The notes beneath the pieces were generated by a model. The model was given only the letters and a program-made list of their open reading frames with translations, ran no database searches and was not told the origin of the DNA. Source: an uncultured Lachnospira sp. (GTDB lineage Bacteria; Bacillota; Clostridia; Lachnospirales; Lachnospiraceae). Taken from it: 64,000 nucleotides of DNA. Where the stretch lies: contig CAJUKN010000001.1 of NCBI GenBank assembly GCA_910587485.1, forward strand, positions 214,232 to 278,231, written 5' to 3'. Every line of letters begins with the position of its first letter. The first letter of the stretch is position 1. The translations under genes were made by a program, and so were the position numbers. This document shows positions 55,028-64,000 of the stretch, one piece after another.

Positions 55028-55669
55028 TTAATGAGAGTATACATCAATATAAGAATGTAAACTCATTTCATTATTGATTCCTGGTCCTATTCCATTTAAT
55101 GTAACTTTAATATTGGCATATACGCCAGAGGCAGCTACGGTTGCTCCATTCGGCGTGATAAAAGAGCCTTTCCCATTTTCATAGCAATTTACAAGAAGTT
55201 CTCCTCCACTACTTTGTGTTACTTCATATACATTCTCTCCAAATACATTATAGATAACAAACTGTTGGATTTGTATTTCTTTTACCATTGGTATATTGGA
55301 TTCTAAAGAATCATTTAAGTTCATATAACTTTTAAGAGAATTGGTAAAATTCTTTTTTGCACACCTATATGCTGATTTACAGGCATTGATAAATGGTTCT
55401 GTTACAGTAAAGTCGCTTTGAATGTCATAAGATATAACATTATCCTCTGTCTGTAATAAGTATTCGTCATAAGTAAACATACTTGTTCTATCACATAGAT
55501 TTGCAGACAAAACCGACAGTGTTAGCGCATTATCATAATGTTTTCTAATGCTTTCCGCTCCTCGCATATAAAGATTTGCAAACATATATAAAACAACCAT
55601 GCTAATAAAAAACAGGGTAAACACACTATATGTAATAGCTCCATCTTGTTTTTTACTTAATATCTTCAT
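55028..55669 (-). CDS. TadE/TadF-like pseudopilin
   Basis: 213 aa. A short basic leader ending in KKQDG is followed by a hydrophobic helix (ITYSVFTLFFISMVVLYMFA), as in prepilin-type proteins, but the Glu at +5 of the usual cleavage motif is missing. The outer part is beta-rich, ending in GIGPGINNEMSLHSYIDVYSH. It lies between the TadE-like gene and CpaB. GGAGA precedes the ATG. Confidence 0.65.
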   Translation of the reverse strand: MKILSKKQDGAITYSVFTLFFISMVVLYMFANLYMRGAESIRKHYDNALTLSVLSANLCDRTSMFTYDEYLLQTEDNVISYDIQSDFTVTEPFINACKSAYRCAKKNFTNSLKSYMNLNDSLESNIPMVKEIQIQQFVIYNVFGENVYEVTQSSGGELLVNCYENGKGSFITPNGATVAASGVYANIKVTLNGIGPGINNEMSLHSYIDVYSH

Positions 55670-55717
55670 AAATATTCTCCATACTATAACAAAACCATTT
55701 TAATTTTTCTCATTCCC

Positions 55718-56197
55718 TTAAACTTTACTTGTTCCCTTAAATGTATGATTCACATAATCCAATGTTCCAAAGTCACTTAATCCAAAAGTATTGCGAAAAT
55801 ATAGAATAACTGGTGCAATAACATCAAAAGTATCCATATCCGCTAAATCAACCAATCCACTAATACGAATTTGTATCGGTTTGCCATATTCCTGACGAAC
55901 GGTTGTAGAGCCTGTTACATCTACATTCGTAAATCCTGCTTCTTTTAATTCATTGACTAAGCTCATTTTATCTGCCTCTGTAAGGCAGCCTGTTGCTTCC
56001 ATTCTTTTCATATAGGCAGTTTGAATCAAATCAATCTTATCATTTAGATTCATTTGTGTTTGCCAAACGGCATAGCCTAAGCCTAAGACCATAAGCATAA
56101 CTAGCGTTACAAACATACAGAAAGCAGCTTCGACAAATTCACTTCCTTCTTGTTTCTGAATAATAATCCTTTTTAGAAACTCTTTTTTTGTTTTCAT
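55718..56197 (-). CDS. TadE-like minor pseudopilin
   Basis: 159 aa. The leader KQEG is followed by SEFVEAAF and a hydrophobic helix (about 18-45). This is the class III prepilin cleavage pattern, Gly then a Glu at +5, and a strong TadE signature. An outer domain of about 110 residues follows. It starts seven bases after the pilin-like gene, without a clear ribosome binding site, so coupling is likely. No prepilin peptidase gene is seen in the window. Confidence 0.78.
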   Translation of the reverse strand: MKTKKEFLKRIIIQKQEGSEFVEAAFCMFVTLVMLMVLGLGYAVWQTQMNLNDKIDLIQTAYMKRMEATGCLTEADKMSLVNELKEAGFTNVDVTGSTTVRQEYGKPIQIRISGLVDLADMDTFDVIAPVILYFRNTFGLSDFGTLDYVNHTFKGTSKV

Positions 56198-56204
56198 AAT
56201 TTTA

Positions 56205-56480
56205 TTACCATGTAAAACTATTCATAAATTCCGTAATCTTGCTATCAAATGTTGTAAATATACCACTTATCGTAGTCTTACTAAGTGTTAAAAATAATGC
56301 ACCTATGGCAAGAGCTGCCAAAATCAGTATTGCTTTTGCAATATATTGTTCTCCAGCCTGTTTAACACGCATATATGGAATAATCTTCTCTTTTCCTTTG
56401 TTATACCATTTCCCCGCCTTTTCTGTTAGCCTTTCCTTTACACCTTTTACTTGATTAACTGTTTCTTCTTCTACATACAT
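56205..56480 (-). CDS. Pilin-like small membrane protein (Flp/DUF6133-like)
   Basis: 91 aa. A charged N-terminal part (about 1-45) precedes one hydrophobic helix (about 47-72, AKAILILAALAIGALFL) and a short polar end (FDSKITEFMNSF). The sequence AGEQYIAKAILI resembles the region where Flp-type and DUF6133 pilins are processed. Position between TadC and TadE is where the major pilin would be. GGAGG lies eight bases before the ATG at 56480; an earlier in-frame ATG contains that site and is rejected. Confidence 0.65.
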   Translation of the reverse strand: MYVEEETVNQVKGVKERLTEKAGKWYNKGKEKIIPYMRVKQAGEQYIAKAILILAALAIGALFLTLSKTTISGIFTTFDSKITEFMNSFTW

Positions 56481-56494
56481 CTTTTTTACCTCCA

Positions 56495-57361
56495 TTAAAA
56501 AATATTAAAACTTGAAATACTGGTTATGATGCCATATATAACAATCACCATAATGGACAGAAGTATCACCATCTGTACCTTTGTGATGTTATGGTCTAGT
56601 TTTTGATTGTATCTTAACTCAACTGCTTTTTGAATATCATTCAAATGCTTGGTCACATTCGCTATAGCATTTACTACATTTCCTGTTTCATAGCCTTGTC
56701 TTATCACACTACATAATTCATTAATATGAATATCTTTAAATTTTAATTGAAACTTGGACAAAGCCTCTGTAACATTATTTTGTGCTGTGATTTCCATCAT
56801 CAAATAATATAATTCTTTCTTTAATCGTTTGTTTTCAACACTTTTATAACAAGTTTTTAATGCGTCTGTAAGAAAGATTCCCGCTTCCGTTTTTATCATA
56901 ATCGTTTCATATATAGAAACAAAATCTTCTAACATACGCTCATTATCTTCCTTATTGTTGATTTCTAACATTATTTTTAATATCATATAGCCAAACACAA
57001 TGCCAACGAGCAATCCAACCCACCCAAAAAATACAAAACCACAAAACCCAAAGATAGAAGCTAATATCAGTTTTGCTAAGATATATTCTGTTGGGTCTAC
57101 AATTCGTTTCATTAAATAATTGGCTCCAACTTGACTTAGATAAACCTGTGTTTTATTATAATGCCTTAAATAATTGCCTTTATAAAAACCAGCCAGTCCT
57201 TTTTTTGGTGTTACCTCTTTTAAAAGCTCTTGTCTTGCTTTTAGTACCTTTTCTTCATCTTCTTGTTGATTTTTTCTATATACAAAAATACCAATTAAAA
57301 TAGGTATAACAAGCAGAAGCAATCGACTAAGCCATTTTATTACTTCATTAACTATTATCAT
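56495..57361 (-). CDS. TadC-like inner membrane platform protein
   Basis: 288 aa with a type II secretion F domain. One N-terminal helix, two helices near residues 95-145 and a C-terminal helix (about 262-284) surround a cytoplasmic helical bundle (YETIMIKTEAGIFLTDALKTCYKSV and ELCSVIRQGYETGNVVNAI). With TadB it forms the platform on which the CpaF ATPase acts. AGAGG lies upstream of the ATG at 57361; a GTG six codons earlier overlaps that site. Confidence 0.82.
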   Translation of the reverse strand: MIIVNEVIKWLSRLLLLVIPILIGIFVYRKNQQEDEEKVLKARQELLKEVTPKKGLAGFYKGNYLRHYNKTQVYLSQVGANYLMKRIVDPTEYILAKLILASIFGFCGFVFFGWVGLLVGIVFGYMILKIMLEINNKEDNERMLEDFVSIYETIMIKTEAGIFLTDALKTCYKSVENKRLKKELYYLMMEITAQNNVTEALSKFQLKFKDIHINELCSVIRQGYETGNVVNAIANVTKHLNDIQKAVELRYNQKLDHNITKVQMVILLSIMVIVIYGIITSISSFNIF

Positions 57362-57395
57362 TTTTTCGTTTCCTCTCACCTCTTTTCTTCTATCT

Positions 57396-58352
57396 TTATT
57401 TATTCATTGTTATCAATTTCCACAAGGTATATAAAAAGATAACCATGCAATAAATAAACATTATTTTTCCACTAAGAGAACAAAAGAAAAACGCATAAAA
57501 AGACATTTGAGTAATATTAAAAACAAGCAGAAGGCACAAAAGAAATACGCCTATCATAATAGCAACATTCAGTCTTGCACCTTTTATCATCGTTTTGCGA
57601 AGTTCTTTTTGTCCTTTATATATCGATATGGAATCATAGCAACGGCTTATAATTTGCCTATAATTCGCACTATTGTGGCTTCCTTCCTCTAATGCTTGTA
57701 ATAATTCGGTTAGCTTTCTGTGACGAATTTTTAAAATCAATCGTCCAAAAGCCCCTGATGTATCCCCTTCAAACATTTTTATTTCATTGACGCATTGTTT
57801 GATAGCACCTTTTAGTGGCTCATCTAATTGTTGGGACACTACATCAAATAATGTTGTTAAATCATTGATACTGTTTGAATGTGAATATAACAGATTGGAA
57901 AGCTGCAATAAGTTCTCATCAACCACTCTTGTTATTCTTGAATTGAGTGTATAAATCAGTATATAAAAGAAAAATATACACACTATCAGTGCCAACTCTG
58001 CATACAATATACTTTTCGTAAGTATCAATACAACAGTACATGTTATAAATGTAACAATAGTCACAACAAACAATACCAATTCTGTGTTTATCCATGAAAA
58101 ATAAGTTTTTAATTGGCTCATTTCAAGCGCAATATCAATTTTTGTAAAAAAACTTAATTTTTCTGTATTCCCAACCATTTTAAAATAGTCCTGGTCCTGT
58201 TTTTGCCTTGCAAGCGAAATGTCTTTTGTATTATCCTTAATTGTATGAGCTACAATCGAAAATACATTTTTACTCTGTATCATCTTTACAAGTAAATAGC
58301 TAAGACCTGTAAGGCATAAAAACAAAATGGCATATAAAATAAAATGAAGCAT
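57396..58352 (-). CDS. TadB-like inner membrane platform protein
   Basis: 318 aa. One N-terminal helix, two adjacent helices (about 90-135) and two C-terminal helices (about 265-315) surround a T2SSF-type helical bundle (SHNSANYRQIISRCYDSISIYKGQKELRKTMIKGARL). It lies directly between the CpaF gene and the TadC-like gene, the canonical tadA-tadB-tadC order. GGGAGGG precedes the ATG. Confidence 0.82.
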   Translation of the reverse strand: MLHFILYAILFLCLTGLSYLLVKMIQSKNVFSIVAHTIKDNTKDISLARQKQDQDYFKMVGNTEKLSFFTKIDIALEMSQLKTYFSWINTELVLFVVTIVTFITCTVVLILTKSILYAELALIVCIFFFYILIYTLNSRITRVVDENLLQLSNLLYSHSNSINDLTTLFDVVSQQLDEPLKGAIKQCVNEIKMFEGDTSGAFGRLILKIRHRKLTELLQALEEGSHNSANYRQIISRCYDSISIYKGQKELRKTMIKGARLNVAIMIGVFLLCLLLVFNITQMSFYAFFFCSLSGKIMFIYCMVIFLYTLWKLITMNK

Positions 58353-58442
58353 GAATCCCTCCCTTTCGTATAAATTTTATATATTTATTAACTATAAAAA
58401 ATGTTTTATAAAAACATTTTCTATATATCCTACAAATTTTCA

Positions 58443-59795
58443 TTAATTATTAAAGAAAAAATCATTAGGTAAAAATGTTTCTATTCCAGTATTTATGGAA
58501 GAACTGAAAAAAGGGTTTTCTGTCTTTACTGGTCTACAATATTCATCTAGTTTTACTATCTGAAGCCTTTGCTTTTCATAATCCCACCCTTGTACTTCTG
58601 ATATACTACATATTTGATATTTCTTTACATAAACAACCACTTGAATCCCAAGCAAAAACCGCATACATTGTTCCAATTCATACCCTGTGGCTTGTTTAAT
58701 ATAATCGCCTACTTTATAAAGTCCTTCTTCTTCATTATTACCATGTGCGGACAACATAATTTGTGAACCAGTAGTAGCAAGCATAGGAAGGGAAGCTGCG
58801 TCCGAACCACTTTTTACTTCACCAAGCACAAATAAATCTACATCATCGGTTAGTGCATGATTGGCAAGCTCATTGATTCCATAATGAACCATTCCTTCAT
58901 TGTTTTCTTCAATCGTATGCCAAACACTAAAATCAGGATGACCTTCTACAAATAACTCATCCGTTTCTTGTATAACCAGTCCACTTTTAGCATGGCTAAA
59001 GACCTCTAACAGTGCGTTCATTCCCGTTGTTTTTCCGCTTCCATTTGCTCCAATAAATAAGATACCTGCTTCTTCTCTATCAAACTTTTGTATTAAATAC
59101 TCTTTTTGTTTTGGATTCATATAATTTTCTTGAACCAAAGTGTCTAATGTAACCTTTTTCTTTGGTATGAGTCGAAAATGGACTTTTGGCACTCCGCTAT
59201 TATTAATAAGTTCTGATGTGATATTAATTCGCAAACGATACAATGGGTTGCTAATAACATCTGAAAACTTAATTAGCGCATTGATATTGGATAAATTCTT
59301 TTTATTTCTTACACAGAGCATATTGACAAATCGTGTATAATCGTCATTAGACATAAACTTTACATCGGTTCCCATTCTTATGCCACGTTTTTTAATTCGG
59401 ATATTTTCTGCATTATAAATTTTAATATCGGATACATCTGGTTGTGAAAGCAGGGAGTCTATGATATAATATCCAAAGAAGTATGAATTAAAGCGATTGC
59501 ACAATCGTTTTATATCATCTTTATTTTCGCAAACCTCTTGGAACTTTTCAGTTGCTTTCTTGAAAATAAGATGCTTTATTTCTTCATAACTAGAACTATT
59601 GCTACTATTAATCGTATTTAATTTGTTAATTAAACCGGATTCTTCTGCTATCAATCGTTCAATCGTTTGATTAAATATCGTTTCAAGTTCTTTGTCTTTA
59701 CTCTCAAAGCTTGTTTGTTTTTCTAGTGTGTCTGTTTCATCATAAAGAGATAAATCTTTTGTCCCTACCCTTTTATCCTTTTTTAACCATGCCAT
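58443..59795 (-). CDS. CpaF/TadA-type secretion ATPase
   Basis: 450 aa. The N-terminal domain (about 1-220) is followed by a RecA-like domain with Walker A GANGSGKTTGMN (about residue 253), the Asp box/Walker B region (LFVLGEVKSGSDAASLP) and a His box (MLSAHGNNEE). This is the CpaF/VirB11 family, hexameric motors for pili and type II/IV secretion. Whether it drives the Tad-like module or the conjugation channel cannot be told, since it sits between the two. AGAAGGG lies upstream of the ATG. Confidence 0.92.
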   Translation of the reverse strand: MAWLKKDKRVGTKDLSLYDETDTLEKQTSFESKDKELETIFNQTIERLIAEESGLINKLNTINSSNSSSYEEIKHLIFKKATEKFQEVCENKDDIKRLCNRFNSYFFGYYIIDSLLSQPDVSDIKIYNAENIRIKKRGIRMGTDVKFMSNDDYTRFVNMLCVRNKKNLSNINALIKFSDVISNPLYRLRINITSELINNSGVPKVHFRLIPKKKVTLDTLVQENYMNPKQKEYLIQKFDREEAGILFIGANGSGKTTGMNALLEVFSHAKSGLVIQETDELFVEGHPDFSVWHTIEENNEGMVHYGINELANHALTDDVDLFVLGEVKSGSDAASLPMLATTGSQIMLSAHGNNEEEGLYKVGDYIKQATGYELEQCMRFLLGIQVVVYVKKYQICSISEVQGWDYEKQRLQIVKLDEYCRPVKTENPFFSSSINTGIETFLPNDFFFNN

Positions 59796-59818
59796 TGTTT
59801 ATTGTCACCACTTCCCTT

Positions 59819-60286
59819 CTATAACCATTTCATCATCACTACAATTACTGTTATAATCATAAATATAATTGCTATAAAAAGAATCGTTATTCTTTTTACT
59901 TTCTTTAAAAACTGCTCAAAATTCTTTTCTTTTTGATAATTTTTGTTTTGGTCTTTTATAAGATTTTTACTATAAACAAAACTATTTTCTGTTGAAATAT
60001 AAGCTAACACGATTCCCTTTTTAAATGCACGCTGTTTTTCCCTATACATGTTTACGCCCATTCCATTTGGTTTAAAAAATTTTAATAAAATAGGAAACGC
60101 AATAAATAGGCTTGCAATATAAGGCGCAACACTCATTGGTACATGAAAAACCATGATTGCAACAAGAGTAACAACAATCCCTAAAAGAAGTCCTATAATA
60201 ATGCTGATGACTTCTCTTAAATCAAAGCCACCTGCAACATCTGATTTAAACTTTTCTATATTTTTATTCGTTTTTACTGCTAACAT
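59819..60286 (-). CDS. PrgI/VirB3-like membrane protein
   Basis: 155 aa. Two close hydrophobic helices (about 28-70) follow a FDLREVISIIIG segment, which is the layout of PrgI/TcpE/VirB3-like proteins of Gram-positive conjugation systems. A cytoplasmic part with basic residues (about 75-130) and a third C-terminal helix (about 132-153) follow; the third helix is unusual for PrgI. The start is the ATG at 60286, with AAGAAGG upstream. It lies between the OB-fold gene and cpaF. Confidence 0.62.
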   Translation of the reverse strand: MLAVKTNKNIEKFKSDVAGGFDLREVISIIIGLLLGIVVTLVAIMVFHVPMSVAPYIASLFIAFPILLKFFKPNGMGVNMYREKQRAFKKGIVLAYISTENSFVYSKNLIKDQNKNYQKEKNFEQFLKKVKRITILFIAIIFMIITVIVVMMKWL

Positions 60287-60302
60287 TTTCAATGTACCTT
60301 CT

Positions 60303-60710
60303 TTAACTGATTAACATTTGCTTTTCGTTAAAATTTAATATTTCATAACCACTTCCTACCATTTGGTTATATACATCTACCATTTTTTTATTTTCCATAT
60401 GAGTATCAAAAGTATCAAAACATTCTTTGGTAACTAGTTCTACACTAGAGGCAAGCAATATTTTAACTACATGATTTGCTAGATTGCAGTCATTGTAACG
60501 AAAATCCTCCAACGTTCCTTGAATCCTTACTTTATCATCAACATGAATTTTATCTACAATTTCCTTTGCTTTTTCATAAAAGCAAAGAATTGGAAATAGA
60601 TTACTATCCGAATCAACCATAAATCGACATAAAAAAAGCGGTGGCGTTTCACTGTAAAAATAAAGATGTGGCGATGTTTTAACCTTTCCTGTAATATCCA
60701 CATTAGTCAT
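60303..60710 (-). CDS. OB-fold, single-strand-binding-like protein
   Basis: 135 aa, soluble. The N-terminal 90 residues read like an SSB-type OB fold: DITGKVKTSPHLYFY, then LFLCRFMVDSDS, LFPILCFYEKAKEIV, VRIQGTLEDFRYN and ANHVVKILLASSVELV. The acidic C-terminal tip of canonical SSB is absent. A role in covering transferred single-stranded DNA is plausible but inferred. It lies inside the membrane-channel genes. Confidence 0.65.
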   Translation of the reverse strand: MTNVDITGKVKTSPHLYFYSETPPLFLCRFMVDSDSNLFPILCFYEKAKEIVDKIHVDDKVRIQGTLEDFRYNDCNLANHVVKILLASSVELVTKECFDTFDTHMENKKMVDVYNQMVGSGYEILNFNEKQMLIS

Positions 60711-60743
60711 ATATATTTATCCTCACTATTATTCATTATTGAT

Positions 60744-61634
60744 TTATCCTGCACCGAACGCACGATGTGTGATTGCAGAAGCCTCTTTGATTGCACCAAG
60801 CATGGTAAAGCCTATAATAATACATTTTGCCATCCATGACATAACAACGCTTAGTGAAGCAAAAGTTATAGCATTGCTTTTCATTAGTGCCGTTCCAAGC
60901 ACAATCGCTATCATTATAGTTACCGCCTCTAAAATCGTTGCAAAAGCATATTTCCAGTAGCTTATCGTTGTATTACTGATTTGATGTGAACTAGCAATCG
61001 TTGATGAGGCAAGGGAACTTAATGGTATAATCATTAATACTTTAAATAATCGTACATAAGTAAGGTATAAAATACCACCACCTACAATTAACATTGTAAA
61101 CATAAAAACAATGCCAAAAACGATTAATAATATTAACTCCCAAATATTCATATAAGAAGAAACAGCTTCTAGTGTACTGTCCAGTCCATACATGCTATTG
61201 TCTGCTAATATGCTAGAACTGGTTGAATCCGCTTTCATAATTAATCCTGTACCACTGTAGACAAGGGATAAAATCACTTTTATAATATCAATCGTATGTG
61301 TGATAATAAATTCACCAACGATTAATTTTGCAATATGCTTTAACACCACTTCCAAGCGTAAATTTGACCTTATGTCTAGTGAATCCGAACATATCCCAAT
61401 TAACCAGAAGATAATGTAAAGCGAGGCTGCAATGACAACAAAGCCATTATTAATAGCAACAATGATGTTCCACCCTACTCCTGCATTCCAACTTTCAGGA
61501 CTTGCTCTTAATGTTTCTATGGACGTACCTATCAGACTATCATAAAATCCTGTGCCTATCGTAATCTCACCTTTTAATAAATATTGAAGACCGCCAGCAA
61601 TAAAATCATTAATCCAATTTCCAATTGCGTCCAA
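60744..61634 (-). CDS. VirB6/TrbL-like conjugation channel protein
   Basis: 296 aa with about six hydrophobic helices. The start (GNWINDFIAGGLQYLLKG) and the central region match the VirB6/TrbL-like proteins of Tn1549/CTn-type elements. It should form part of the inner membrane channel. The start codon is TTG, seven bases after AAGGAGG. It follows Maff2 by 27 bases, the usual neighbour in these elements. Confidence 0.85.
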   Translation of the reverse strand: MDAIGNWINDFIAGGLQYLLKGEITIGTGFYDSLIGTSIETLRASPESWNAGVGWNIIVAINNGFVVIAASLYIIFWLIGICSDSLDIRSNLRLEVVLKHIAKLIVGEFIITHTIDIIKVILSLVYSGTGLIMKADSTSSSILADNSMYGLDSTLEAVSSYMNIWELILLIVFGIVFMFTMLIVGGGILYLTYVRLFKVLMIIPLSSLASSTIASSHQISNTTISYWKYAFATILEAVTIMIAIVLGTALMKSNAITFASLSVVMSWMAKCIIIGFTMLGAIKEASAITHRAFGAG

Positions 61635-61661
61635 TGCATCACCTCCTTGTATATATGGACA

Positions 61662-61928
61662 TTAAAAACCTAACAGTCCAATAACAACACCAATAGCAGC
61701 CATAACTAAACCACCACCTAATTCAAGTCCACCCGTAACAATTCCTGATTGGTCTCTTTGTGATAAACCAGAAGCAAAGTCAATGCCTCCTTTAATTAAG
61801 CCTAAAATTCCTATAACAGAACATACACCTATTCCAATCGTTTTAATAACATTCAGTCCTGCATCAATTTCTGTAACGCCTGTTGATGTAAGTACAATAT
61901 CTGTTATTCTTGCCATTATACCTTCCAT
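61662..61928 (-). CDS. Maff2 family membrane protein
   Basis: 88 aa with two hydrophobic helices (about 28-48 and 66-88) in a Gly-rich context (GLSQRDQSGIVTGGLELGGGLVMAA). This is the Maff2 family, nearly always found between the coupling protein and the VirB6-like protein of clostridial elements. Its size and topology resemble VirB2/TrbC pilin-type subunits. GGAGG lies seven bases before the ATG. The 180 bases between it and the coupling protein gene are AT-rich and hold no gene. Confidence 0.88.
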   Translation of the reverse strand: MEGIMARITDIVLTSTGVTEIDAGLNVIKTIGIGVCSVIGILGLIKGGIDFASGLSQRDQSGIVTGGLELGGGLVMAAIGVVIGLLGF

Positions 61929-62108
61929 ATAAATCCTCCATTTTTTTAAATTTAAAAAATAAAACCATTTACAAATATGCTATAAAATTTTTCATATAAA
62001 ATGTTATATTTGATGCAATTACTTACTCAATTTTTCTGCACATTTTTTACAAGGTATATCTTTTTTCCTTTTTATATTTTTATAATTACTTATTATATAG
62101 AAAATATA

Positions 62109-63866
62109 TTATTTAACAGAAAATAGTTCAACACAATCCCTTATATCTTCTATACTCATATCTGGAGAAAAGTAGCTATATATCGTTTCTATATCAAACG
62201 ATTCCACCAAAGGCATAATTGCCCTTATTTGCATTGGAGAAAAGCCTTCTTTATTTAATGTAAGATATAATTGTATTTCTTCTTTGGAACCAAGTTCTTT
62301 TTTTATATCAATATGACTTTCATAGGCTTGTCTTTCTTCTTCTAAAAGGTTTCTTGCCTCGTTTAAATTTTCTTCGCATAACTCTTCTGTAATCTTATTA
62401 AACTCTTCTAATAAATCTTTACTATCCATTTCTTTAAACTCATCTACGTCAAGACTCATCAGTTGTTCAAAAGACATTGGAATCACTCTGCGTTGTGGTT
62501 TATCAGGTGGCTTTTTTCCCATCTGCTTAGCAAGTTCTTTTTCTGTTTGATAGTCGTTTTGCTCATGTGCATCCATTGCTTCTAAATAATCTAACCTTTG
62601 TTTATTTATAAATCGAATAACCTCTCCATCTTCTGTTATCATGCTTTTTTTTGCTGTTTCGATTCGCTCTAATCGTGCGTCAAAATGATACTCCTTTGCA
62701 GCCTGGACCATCTGGTTGTACAATGGTAAATTCCATGTTTCAATTTTTTTATCTTTTATGGCATCAAAACCATTAATTAACACAATACATTCATCTCTTT
62801 TTAGTTTGCGGACTTCATCTGGCATCATAATATCACGCCCTAGCACATCTTCTGAGCTACTGCTTGAACCATTCTTTCCTCGTGTAATAGAAGATGATTT
62901 TTTATAAATCGTCTGTTTACCAATGGCTTTACTTACCTTTTCATGGGTACTGCTTTCATTTCCGCCTAAGAAAATGAATGTGTCACAATTTCCCTCGATA
63001 TTATCTTGACTATCTTTAAACAATTCCTTTAACTGTCCAAAGTTTTGAATAATAATAACTGCACTAATGTTCCTTGAGCGCATAGTTGACAGCAAGGAAC
63101 AAAAATCATCAGGAAGCGCAAGGTTTGCAAACTCATCTAAAAGAAAGGTTACATGCACAGGCAATGATTTACCATAAATAAAATCACTGGTATAATACAA
63201 TGTTTGAAAAACTTGTGTATAAAACATACCTACAAGAAAATTATAAGTTTTATCAACGTCAGGGATAATACAATAAATAACGGTCTTTTGAGTTCCAATC
63301 GTTTGTATGTCAAATTCATCTTCCGACAATAATTCAATAATTTCTGGTGATTGTATAGGCGCCAATCTTGAATTAGCGCTAATAATAATAGAACGAACCG
63401 TATCTGCAGCACCTCGCATTACTTTGTTATATTGAATAACAGCAGGATGCTGTGAATTTTGTTCTTCTAACTTATTCATTCTTATATCCAGTTTGCTATC
63501 TAATTTTTGCCCTCTTGCATCTTCTTTAAATTCAGCTTCCTGCAATAATTGAAGTACCGCTCCTATATTATGCTTTTTTATTCCTTGCTCATCTTCAACT
63601 CCTTCACGCCATACATACTGAAAAAGTGACTGCAAAAACAATCCTTCTGCTTTTTCCCAAAATGGGTCAGAGGTACTCGTTCCTTTAGGTGTTGTATTTT
63701 TAATTAAACTAGCAATTAATTTAATCACATCCGTATCTGTTCTAAGATATTTGAAAGGATTAAACCAATTTGATTTTTTAAATTCTATTAAATTTAAGCA
63801 TTTTTCATTATATCCATACTCTCGTAAAAAGCCTGCTGTATCCGCACACAATTCTCCTTTCGGCAT
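62109..63866 (-). pseudogene. VirD4-type coupling protein, N-terminus missing
   Basis: 585 aa remaining. The family recruits the relaxase-DNA complex to the channel. Walker B is present (VTFLLDEFANLALPDD, about residue 245), as are the QNFGQLKELF and GNESSTHEKVSKAIG segments. The first residues MPKGELCADTAGFLREYGY correspond to the internal DPKGE motif of intact homologs, so the membrane helices and Walker A (about the first 150-200 residues) are lost. Upstream of this point the DNA is different in base composition and carries another gene. The ATG is created at the junction and has no ribosome binding site. Confidence 0.82.
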
Positions 63867-63902
63867 TAGTCAATAGGGAAAAAGAAAAAATGTATCTTTT
63901 TT

Positions 63903-64000
63903 TCAATCGGTTACACTGTCCTTGTCGTTCTCGATAAGCCGCACAACCTTGTCCGTAAAGGTTTCCCGGCTCGTTTCGCTGAAATGGATATGAATGTCAA
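63903..64000 (-). CDS. C-terminal end of a TnpW-like protein from an inserted element (partial)
   Basis: The frame is open to the window edge and reads IHIHFSETSRETFTDKVV before ending at the TGA at 63903-63905. The HFSETSRETFTDK stretch resembles the end of transposon-encoded TnpW family proteins as I recall them. The DNA is clearly richer in G and C than the conjugative element. It reads towards the broken coupling protein gene, 36 bases away, so it should belong to an element that inserted there. Confidence 0.5.
   Translation of the reverse strand, partial: DIHIHFSETSRETFTDKVVRLIENDKDSVTD

Noticed and set aside
56495..61634. A free-standing competence or type II secretion system
   Set aside because: Gene order and the CpaB, TadE and Flp-like members point to a Tad module, and flanking genes are conjugative.
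62040..62108. In-frame stretch after the coupling protein stop with a CxxC motif (DIPCKKCAEKL)
   Set aside because: It has no start codon and no ribosome binding site; the coupling protein already ends at a normal place, so a stop-codon read-through or premature stop is not supported.
1..64000. CRISPR array
   Set aside because: No regularly spaced direct repeats were seen; the short repeats noted are single hairpins.

Overview
The window is AT-rich DNA from a low-GC Firmicute, most likely a Clostridia member of the Lachnospiraceae type. The support is the gene order (miaB-mutS-mutL-miaA-PLP lyase-radC-mreBCD-mrdA-minCDE-rodA-mgsA), a MinE together with SepF, a lexA/yneA-like divergent SOS pair, and a Tn1549/CTn-style conjugative element. 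There are no rRNA, tRNA or CRISPR loci that I can recognise.

Region 1 (1-9200) is mixed chromosomal content: the 3' end of a sodium:solute symporter, lexA facing a yneA-like LysM protein across a shared SOS control region, an HTH/membrane protein, a DEAD-box helicase, a lone tyrosine recombinase beside nested inverted repeats, a flavin reductase-like protein, a PutP-type symporter, an L,D-transpeptidase-like protein that has lost its catalytic Cys and His, and a cytidylate-kinase-like protein. Region 2 (9280-24700) is an almost continuous minus-strand block for envelope growth and division: rluD, lspA, aroB, sepF, yggS, an HlyD-like protein, mgsA, rodA, minE, minD, minC, mrdA (PBP2), mreD, mreC, mreB and radC. 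Region 3 (24900-34050) carries the PLP lyase, miaA, mutL, mutS and miaB, with structured intergenic regions around mutS.

Region 4 (about 34.3 kb to 63.87 kb) is an integrative conjugative element (ICE), all minus strand. Read in transcription order it has a truncated VirD4 coupling protein, Maff2, a VirB6-like channel protein, an OB-fold protein, a PrgI/VirB3-like protein, a Tad-pilus-like module (CpaF, TadB, TadC, pilin-like, two TadE-like, CpaB), an Rpn-family nuclease, two accessory proteins, a VirB4 N-domain-like protein, VirB4, an M23 peptidase, DUF5688, topoisomerase III, an HTH regulator, a giant helicase/methylase and a second related HTH regulator. The coupling protein is cut at its 5' end at about 63.87 kb by another, more GC-rich element whose last gene looks like TnpW. 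No relaxase or integrase is in view; they should lie beyond the right edge.

The most notable observations are: (i) a 60-nt element with two interleaved inverted repeats, found twice with covarying arms, immediately upstream of the minE start and of an ICE gene start; (ii) a gene with its own ribosome binding site overprinted in the +1 frame inside the helicase/methylase gene; (iii) a Tad-pilus module embedded in a conjugation operon; (iv) a frameshift splitting the helicase tail; (v) the broken coupling protein; (vi) a possible attenuator ahead of mutS.
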